The notes under the pieces are model-generated. The model did not search any database. It had not been told where the DNA came from and worked only from the letters and a program-made list of their open reading frames with translations. A DNA stretch of 64,000 nt from NCBI GenBank assembly GCA_951640195.1, contig OX621171.1, positions 496,001 to 560,000 of the forward strand, read 5' to 3'. The first letter of the stretch is position 1. The number at the start of each line of letters is the position of its first letter. Position numbers and translations under genes: made by a program. The stretch comes from Porpolomopsis calyptriformis. Lineage: Eukaryota > Basidiomycota > Agaricomycetes > Agaricales > Hygrophoraceae. Of this stretch, positions 57,601-64,000 are shown piece by piece.

Positions 57601-60007
57601 AGTTGTGGTTCTCACAAGTGATCATGCCTGCTCTGCCAGTGGTTTTAGCCAACTACACCGGAATTATGGAGTATCTTCCTACAAGCGTCAGTAATCTCCA
57701 ATGGAAAATAGGGACAAGACGTACGACCAAGACCATTCCCCTCACACCTGAAGCATTTTCTTCCATGCGAACCACTCTCTGCGACATCATAAATAACCAG
57801 CCCGATCTCCTAGGCCGATTCGGGTCCTTTTTCTTTGTTGTAGATGCTCGAGGTATCAAACTGCTCTCTAAGCAGCACCACCCAACCGAGAATATATATC
57901 AGGCACTCTGTTCGATGATTCCTAACATGGACTGGGATTATATGAAGGACCGATCGCATGGAGAACTCTTGCTTGATCTTGGGATTTCATACCATCCTCC
58001 TTCTAGGGAGGATCAGGAGCCATTGGTAGGGCTGTGGAGGTTAGATAGGATCGACGACTCGTACGACCTTATGGGGATGAAAAAAGGAATGACCCATTAT
58101 ACTGCCATGTTTGGAGCTTATGGAGGGAGACAGGCTGAAACCAAGTTGAAGAAAAGTCGGCTTGTACACCTTTGCTTCCGATCCAGCTACAACCTTTGCT
58201 TTGAGGTGGTGCAACTTCCTGGCCAAACGAACTACCTATGTGATGACTGTGATGCAGTCAAGACAAATGACCAATTCATGACTAGCTGTGATCACTGGAA
58301 AAAGCTGTTTCAATCTTCTCAAATCCAGTCATTCGGCGTTAGAGAAGAAGTTAGAGGGAGTGGGTTAGCCATTATAAAGCTTCTTGATGTAGCATCTGAA
58401 AAGGTAAGCAGCGAAATAACTGCAAACTAGAAATGTCTAATGATTGCCAGGCACAAGACTATATGTCGTCTGACCCTATCATTTGGATCAAGTCGAGCCT
58501 CTTTTTCAAGTTGTTGGCAAGAAGGCTAGCAGAGTTTCAAAACGTCCAACTACACCTTTCACGAAATCGACCAAGCAACTATGGAATGATGGCTACGCTT
58601 ATCATCCACCTGATTAAGCACACCATGGTCACGCCAAGGATAAAGCACACATTCTTGAATGATGTGTTGCGAGACCTTCGTTTCAGTTCGATAATGTGGA
58701 GGTTCGGAATGTTCTTTCTTCACGACCTCAAGTTGAAGAAAGGAGTGCTATCTCTAAGAGAACTACCGGAGGAGGATCCAGCTGAGGTTATCCAAGCGTA
58801 TGGACAGTCCTTGAAGAAGCCACAGGCAACTCAAGCCAACCAGCCATATCACCTTATTCAAATGTATCAGCAAGATGTGTGCCCTTGGGGTCCCGATCCA
58901 TCTTGGTCAAGAATTCAGAAACTGTTGGAAACCGAGCCAGAGATTTTCCTTAGGGAATGGAGGTTGGATGATGACTGGGAAGCTCCTGAACTGCTTTACA
59001 CAAAGCTGTTGTTTGTTGAGTTCACGCATCAGCTGTGGCTAAGTCTGGCAGAGCAGTTTGCATCAGCAGGTGTTTTACCCAAGCCAACCACAGTTCAGGA
59101 AGCAATGGAGACTTGGACGGTACCTGCGATTCAGCATATCATAGGCATTGACCATTGCTGATTCCTTCCTTCGAGCTGTGGCCTTAAAGGAAAGCTTCCT
59201 TTGAGTCACTCCCATGATCTATCATTTTCAGCACGTCGGGCAACCTTCTTCCCTGAACAAACTATCCAGATCCCAGAGAATTCAGTCTGGAAACCATACA
59301 CCCAGCCTGGAGGATATATCTCCACTTACCACCAATATCTTGTGGATTGGGATATGGATGAAGGTGATCAGCTCTGCCGTGAATTGGACAATATATTTGG
59401 CCAGTTACAATGCCTTCCTGTAGGTGGCCTATCGAATAAAAAGGGGAAACAAGTCATATGGGGGATGAAATCAGGCAAGATCAACTTTATTTCGAATTCA
59501 AAGTTCTATCGGATTGAAGAAATTGGGAAAGAGGTGGCTGCGCGTCCACGAACTCAGGTCCTAAAAAGGCCTCATGCTTCAAAGAATATACTTCAGAGAC
59601 GACTAGATGAAACCTTGGGGAGATTGATAAAACCACCTATTCGGAGCCGAAAGTCTGCCAAAATCTACCAAAAACAAAAGCCTCCTGTGAGACGGAAAGC
59701 AGACAACAATCCTTCAGGTTCAGAGAGCGGGAAAGAGCAACAGGTTAGGGTTACTCGCTCAAAGGCCAAGGCTGCCCAGAAAGACGAGGGAAGAAAGGGG
59801 GTGAGTGGTGTGCGGATAACTCGGTCAAGAATGAACGCTGCTAGGAAAGATGCGGAGAGAGAAGATTCAGGTTCAGGAAGACATATAGTAGGTAGATCTC
59901 AGTCAAGAGTCAAGGCTGCTAGGGAATGGGCAGATTTAGAGTCTGATTCCGATTCCAATTCATTAGAGTACACAGATGAGCCAGGATCAGAGCAATCTAG
60001 TAGCTAA
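54640..60007 (+). pseudogene. ~1,670-codon gene beside the right end, two in-frame stops; candidate core gene
   Basis: Eight exons keep phase throughout: 54640-54717, 54802-54960, 55008-55148, 55202-55215, 55267-55344, 55394-55542, 55573-58403, 58451-60007 (5,007 nt). Two codons interrupt: TAG at 55650-55652 and TGA at 59159-59161. The N-terminus is Ser/Asp-rich. The middle has conserved-looking blocks (SDWMEWNGNYYWRAIANVFG, LKFKRFEVIALALATARMKC), an Asn/Asp run, then FGSFFFVVDARGIKLLSKQH, NMDWDYMKDRSHGELLLDLG and LVHLCFRSSYNLCFE. The C-terminus is basic with repeated RVTRSKAKAA / RITRSRMNAA motifs that suggest DNA binding. I recall many unnamed Agaricomycete proteins of this type; no function is known to me. 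Its place against the terminal repeat makes it the best candidate for the mobility protein (inference). Confidence 0.6.
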
Positions 60008-60062
60008 TGTATCGATTTGAAGATTATATATTCACAGGTCTATTCTACCTATATGTATTACA

Positions 60063-62262
60063 CTGCTCATTGTGGTACCCCAATCAGTCTGCCCATGGGG
60101 ATGTGGTTATTCTGGGATGTTATCACACTAATGCTATTGATTGAACATAACATGCTGATGGTTAGAGAGCTCGGTGAGAAGTTGAAGGTATAACCTCTGA
60201 TACCTCTTGCATGCTAATTACGGTACCCCAATTATTCCGCACATGAGGATTGGACTACTCCTGATGTTTGTAGCACCAATGCTATTGATTGAACATAAAA
60301 TCCTGATGCTTAGAGGGCTCTCTGATAAGTTGAAGGTATACCCTCCCATACCTGTTGTATACTTATTGCGGCACCCTAGTTAATCCACACATGATGATTG
60401 AACTATTCCTAACCTTTGTAATACTCATGCTATTGATTGAACATAAAATCCTGATACTCGGAGAGCTCTGTGATAAGTTGAAGGTATATCATCCGATACT
60501 TCTTACATACTATACCCCAATCATTCCACACATGAGGATTAGACTACTCCTGACCTTTGTAACACTAATGCTGTTGATTTAACATAAAATCCCGATGATT
60601 AGAGAGCTCTCTGATAAGTTAAAGGTATACCACCCCATGATATCTTATATACTTATTGCGGCACCCTAGTCAATCCATACACGAGGATTAGACTATTCCC
60701 AATGTTTATAACACTGATGCTATTGATTGAACATGAAATCCTGATGCTCAGAGAGCTCTGTGATAACTTGAAGGTATACCCCCCCCTACCTCCTGTATAC
60801 TTCTTGCGGCACCCCAGTCTATCTACACATGATGATTGGACTATTCCCAATGTTTGTAACACAGGTGCTATTGATTGAACATGAAATCCTGATGCTCAGA
60901 GAGCTCTGTGATAAGTTAGAGATATACCCCCCTATACCCCTTATATAGCTTATTGCAGTGCCTCATTCTGTCCATATATTGTCATTCCGAGCATCTGTAA
61001 CACTGGTGCTATTGATTGAACATGAAATTGTGATGTTTAAAGAGGTCTGTGATAAGTTGGAGATATACTCCCCCATACCCCTTATATAGCTTATTGCAGT
61101 ACCTCATTCTGACCATATATTGTTATTCCGAGCATCTATAACACTGGTGCTATTGATTGAACATGAAATTGTGATGTTTAAAGAGGTCTGTGATAAGTTG
61201 GAGATATACTCCCTCATACCCTTTATATACCTTATTGGAGTGCCTTATTCTACCCATATATTGTTATTCCGAGCATCTATGACACTAGTGCTATTGATTG
61301 AACATGAAATTATGATGTTTAAAGATGTCTGTAATAAGTTGGAGATATACCCCCCCATACCCCTTATATAACTGATTGCAGTACTCCAAATGGTCTATAA
61401 CTTAGGATTTTTGTATTCCCCACCTCTATGACACTGGGGCTATTGATTGAATATAAAACCCAGGTTTTTAAAGACCTCTGTAATAAGTTGGAGATATACC
61501 CCCCCATACCCCTTATATGGCTTATTGTGGTACATTATTCTACCTATAAATCAGGATTTTGTTATTCCGAGCCTCTATGACACTACTGCTATCGATTGAA
61601 CATGAAATCCCAATTTTTAAAGAGCTCTGTGATAAGTTGGAGATATACCCCCCCATACCCCTTATATAGCTTATTGCGGTACCCCAAATGGTCTATAAAT
61701 CAGGATTTTTGTATTCCCAGTATCTGTGACACTAGTGCTATCGATTGAACATAAAATCCTGATTTTTAAAGAGCTCTGTGATAAGTTGGAGATATACCCC
61801 CCCATACCCCTTATATCACTGATTGCGGTACCCCAAATGGTCCATAAATCGGGATTGTTGTATTCCCCACCTCTATGACACTGGGGCTATCGATTGAATA
61901 TAAAACCCCGATTTTTAGAGCAGTCTATAGCTACTTATACCTATGCCTCCTCCTAAACTGTTACTATCTTCCACCACGACATACCAAATGCTCTAAAAAT
62001 CGGAATTTTGGGTGGGCCCACCATTAGTTCACTGTGCCTATCGAATGGACATGAAATTGTGATTTATAGAGTGCAATACAATAGCTGGGCTGCATAATGG
62101 TATAAATGGAGTATTTTACATATATCTCAAGAATGGGACCGCCGATTTTTTTAATTTATGGCTTAAACTGATTGTATTGGGATGCCCTAACGATCCCCCA
62201 AAGAATTTTGAATTAATTTTGTGCCAGCATTTTGGTCATTTTGTTGATAATGGGTCCCTGAT
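60063..62262 (-). repeat. Right terminal inverted repeat with subterminal array
   Basis: Inverted copy of the left end. About twelve units of ~145 bp run from just after the last gene to 61920, then ~350 bp of unique terminal sequence. The units nearest the tip match the left units in order, for example the CAATCCCGATTTATGG unit then the CACAGATACTGGGAATAC unit. Inner units drift more. The array is about 800 bp longer than the left one. Confidence 0.8.
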
Positions 62263-62403
62263 ATAAAGAGTACCTCTTGTACATATCAGACCTTAAGTCT
62301 GATTCCTCATTAGCTACTCATAACAAGGACTTAGAACCATACCTTTATCTCTTGGGACAGAACACCCGAAGTAAAACGCATTCTGAACCACCAGTTTATA
62401 ACA
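62263..62403 (+). mobile_element. Truncated Gypsy LTR end abutting the giant element
   Basis: ATAAAGAGTACCTCTTGTAC through ...TTTATAACA is homologous (~90%) to the reverse complement of 1154-1293. The break is exactly at the tip of the right terminal repeat, within the LTR's TATA box. The rest of that LTR is not at the left end. Confidence 0.85.
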
Positions 62404-62918
62404 GTAAGCTACTTGCTACACTAGATGGTGGTCAGGAAGTAAGGGCCTGCTATGTCACAAGTCCAGCACTGTTCCATTTGCCTCACTTTACTGGGCATTT
62501 GTAACTAAAAATCATTTTGAATCTAACAATAATAATCAATAAAAATGGATGTTAATTTATTTATTTGACATGGGATGAACAGCAGAATGATCAGGTGAAG
62601 CCTGCGTGAGTAACCCTTTTCCCTAGTCTTTGGTACAATACAAGAAATGTGAATATCGTTGATACATATGGTTGCCAGTCATTGGACAAAGACACGTCAA
62701 GCAGAGAGAAAACCAAGAAAAATGGTAAGAACAATTACGAGCAAGCTCAAATGAACACCAAAGGTTATTAACGAACAGGAAGACAAGTATAGATCACTTA
62801 CTAAGTCATACAAGGATCAACAAAATAGATGACGAGAAAAGGATGCCATTCCGTTTAGGCAGGTATTGGGGGTATCAGAGTCAAGATGCATGCAGCTCGC
62901 GCACTGAACTAGAAGAAA
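62404..62918. other. No gene seen
   Basis: Unique sequence between the LTR remnant and the stop of the Nik1-like gene. Probably the gene's 3' region and terminator. Confidence 0.5.
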
Positions 62919-64000
62919 TCAAAACATGAGGGTTCTGGCAGACGGTCGGTGTAGCAGTGGGTGTTTTAGCATCCTCTCCTTTTCGCCTGCAAATTTATTG
63001 ATAGCATTCAAAAGGTCACCACGGCGGAGAGGTTCTGTGAAAATAACATGGGATTATGTCAGAGAACACGCAAAGGGCAATCCACATACTTGTAATATGA
63101 TCGTCCTACCAAACAAACTCACCGGTCAGAATGCCGCACGGAGAGGCAAAATGAAGGGTGTACCATTCCTGCCTGTATACATTGCTCCCGGTCGCCAATC
63201 ACTAAACAGGCATGTTGAGTAAGCAATTAGAAAGGAAACAACCGAGAAACTTAACACGGACTGGCATGAGCGGTGAGTGCAATGATCAGTGTCCGCTTTA
63301 ATCTGCTTTGTACCTCCCACGCTCGAATCAACTCCGTCGCTTCCATCCCTCCCATGAATGGCATTGATACGTCCATCTACCCCAAACCCGTGAGCTCGTT
63401 GGATGGTTTTGAATGCAAGTTAAGGACAAGTCGGAAACACACCAATATTATATCAAACGGCTTATTCCGACACACCCTCGCCTTAAACGCATCCAGCGCC
63501 AAACTCCCATTCTCAGCAATCTCTACAGTGTGTCCGTATTTCTCCAAGATTTTTACCGCCAACTTCTGGTTCATCAAATTGTCCTCGGCGAGCAAGATGT
63601 CGAACACGATGTTATTAGGTACAGAGACTGGGCTGACAGTGTTCGATTCGAGTGCAGATATCAGGGCTGAAGACAAGTCTTGCCCGCTCACAGGAGTAGT
63701 GAGTTGCGAACTGATGCTGTTGTCTAGGCACCATTTGACTGGATCGCGCATAAGAAGATGGTCCGTCAGTCAAACTGTCACTTCTAGAGCCGATAAAAGC
63801 TCACGGTTCAGACGAGGCATCGACGGGGCTAGTGGTACGATCGGGATATATCTCAGATGCTCATACTCTTGCATACACTCCGTCTAAGGCACACACAGTG
63901 AGGATGGGTGACCCCAACTAGCAGAAACACATACCACGTTGAGCAAGTCCAGTACGATGGTATCAATGTGTGGACAGCGACCCTTATCCGCGACGTCGCT
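62919..64000 (-). CDS. Group III (Nik1-like) hybrid histidine kinase, C-terminal part
   Basis: Minus strand, entering at 64000. Exons by phase: 64000-63935, 63883-63805, 63739-63443, 63376-63262, 63201-63164, 63105-63090, 63035-62919. It shows the end of one receiver-like segment ([16 protein letters not shown], then [16 protein letters not shown]) and a complete response-regulator receiver: [20 protein letters not shown], phospho-acceptor Asp in [18 protein letters not shown], Thr in [16 protein letters not shown] and Lys in [14 protein letters not shown]. The tail [12 protein letters not shown] ends at 62919. This enzyme class feeds osmotic and fungicide signals to the HOG pathway through phosphotransfer. 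The 16-nt exon is unusually small but phase-perfect. The kinase and HAMP repeats lie outside the window. It is presumably a resident gene, its 3' end about 660 bp from the giant element. Confidence 0.85.

Larger units (their letters stand above)
9604..62262. mobile_element. Candidate giant terminal-inverted-repeat element, ~52.7 kb
   Basis: The left end (from 9604, ATCAGGGACCCATTATCAAC) and the right end (ending at 62262) are reverse complements. By eye about 95% of bases match over more than 800 bp, and the internal subunits keep the same order. Inside are about fifteen spliced genes, most with chromatin, DNA-modification or protein-regulation domains. No clear target-site duplication is visible: left flank TTTTGCAC, right flank ATAAAGAG. 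The right flank is a truncated LTR, so the site may have been rearranged after insertion. Which gene mobilises it is unknown; the ~1,670-codon gene beside the right end is the best candidate. Alternative: two separate relatives in opposite orientation enclosing host DNA. Confidence 0.65.

Noticed and set aside
9604..62262. Starship (DUF3435 tyrosine recombinase) identity
   Set aside because: No captain-like protein with an R-H-R-Y pattern was seen, Starships lack kilobase inverted repeats, and they belong to Pezizomycotina.
9604..62262. Polinton/Maverick or integrated large DNA virus
   Set aside because: No protein-primed polymerase B, packaging ATPase, capsid or retrovirus-like integrase was seen; the genes are spliced and chromatin-related.

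Overview
The window is nuclear DNA of a filamentous basidiomycete, most likely an Agaricomycete. Genes carry many 45-70 bp GT-AG introns. Retrotransposon decay is pervasive. Several families seen here are typical of mushroom-forming fungi: two TET/JBP-like dioxygenases, an alpha-kinase, a DUF6534-like membrane protein and JmjC proteins. A group III (Nik1-like) hybrid histidine kinase enters from the right edge as an ordinary chromosomal gene.

Left part (1-9603) is retrotransposon debris. It holds the 5' end of a Ty3/Gypsy element on the minus strand (gag 1-711, LTR 1154-1745), then a second minus-strand Gypsy relic (pol 3404-6150, probable 3' LTR 2158-2413) with an antisense cysteine-rich gene (2583-3354) between pol and LTR. 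A third, plus-strand Gypsy relic (6800-8820, LTR 8444-8820) and an AT-rich spacer follow.

Centre and right (9604-62262, about 52.7 kb) is the main observation. The two ends are inverted copies of each other: about 355 bp of unique terminal sequence, then arrays of a roughly 145 bp subterminal repeat (about 7 units left, about 12 right). Between them lie genes weighted toward chromatin and DNA-modification functions: TET/JBP-like dioxygenases (13046-17385, 40284-42136), JmjC proteins (18817-24262, 47136-49815), a SIR2 deacetylase (51922-53072), a BAH-PHD-like reader (53145-54511), a PHD/ADD-like protein with a putative CHAT/caspase-like domain (35722-38749), a Ulp1-type protease (33707-35314), an alpha-kinase (43502-44563), a repeated small-domain family with a WAVRxxHxFGHS motif (three copies, one fused to JmjC), and a ~1,670-codon gene next to the right end (54640-60007). 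I read this as a giant terminal-inverted-repeat mobile element carrying an epigenetic toolkit. No known transposase family was recognised in it apart from a nested Tc1/mariner element.

Nested in the giant element are a two-gene Tc1/mariner element inserted at TA inside an intron of the first TET/JBP gene, two MITEs derived from it, one of which contains a further 108 bp MITE at a TTA duplication, two 5'-truncated LINE tails, a ~210 bp tandem repeat family and a perfect 53 bp inverted repeat. Right of the element come a truncated LTR end homologous to the LTR at 1154-1745 (opposite orientation) and the Nik1-like gene. Several reading frames are interrupted by single TGA codons where the family has, or plausibly had, arginine CGA. 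This is the expected mark of CpG deamination, so parts of the cargo, including the large right-end gene, may be decayed in this copy.

No computation was run: exon limits come from reading frames and splice-site inspection, and family calls from recalled motifs.
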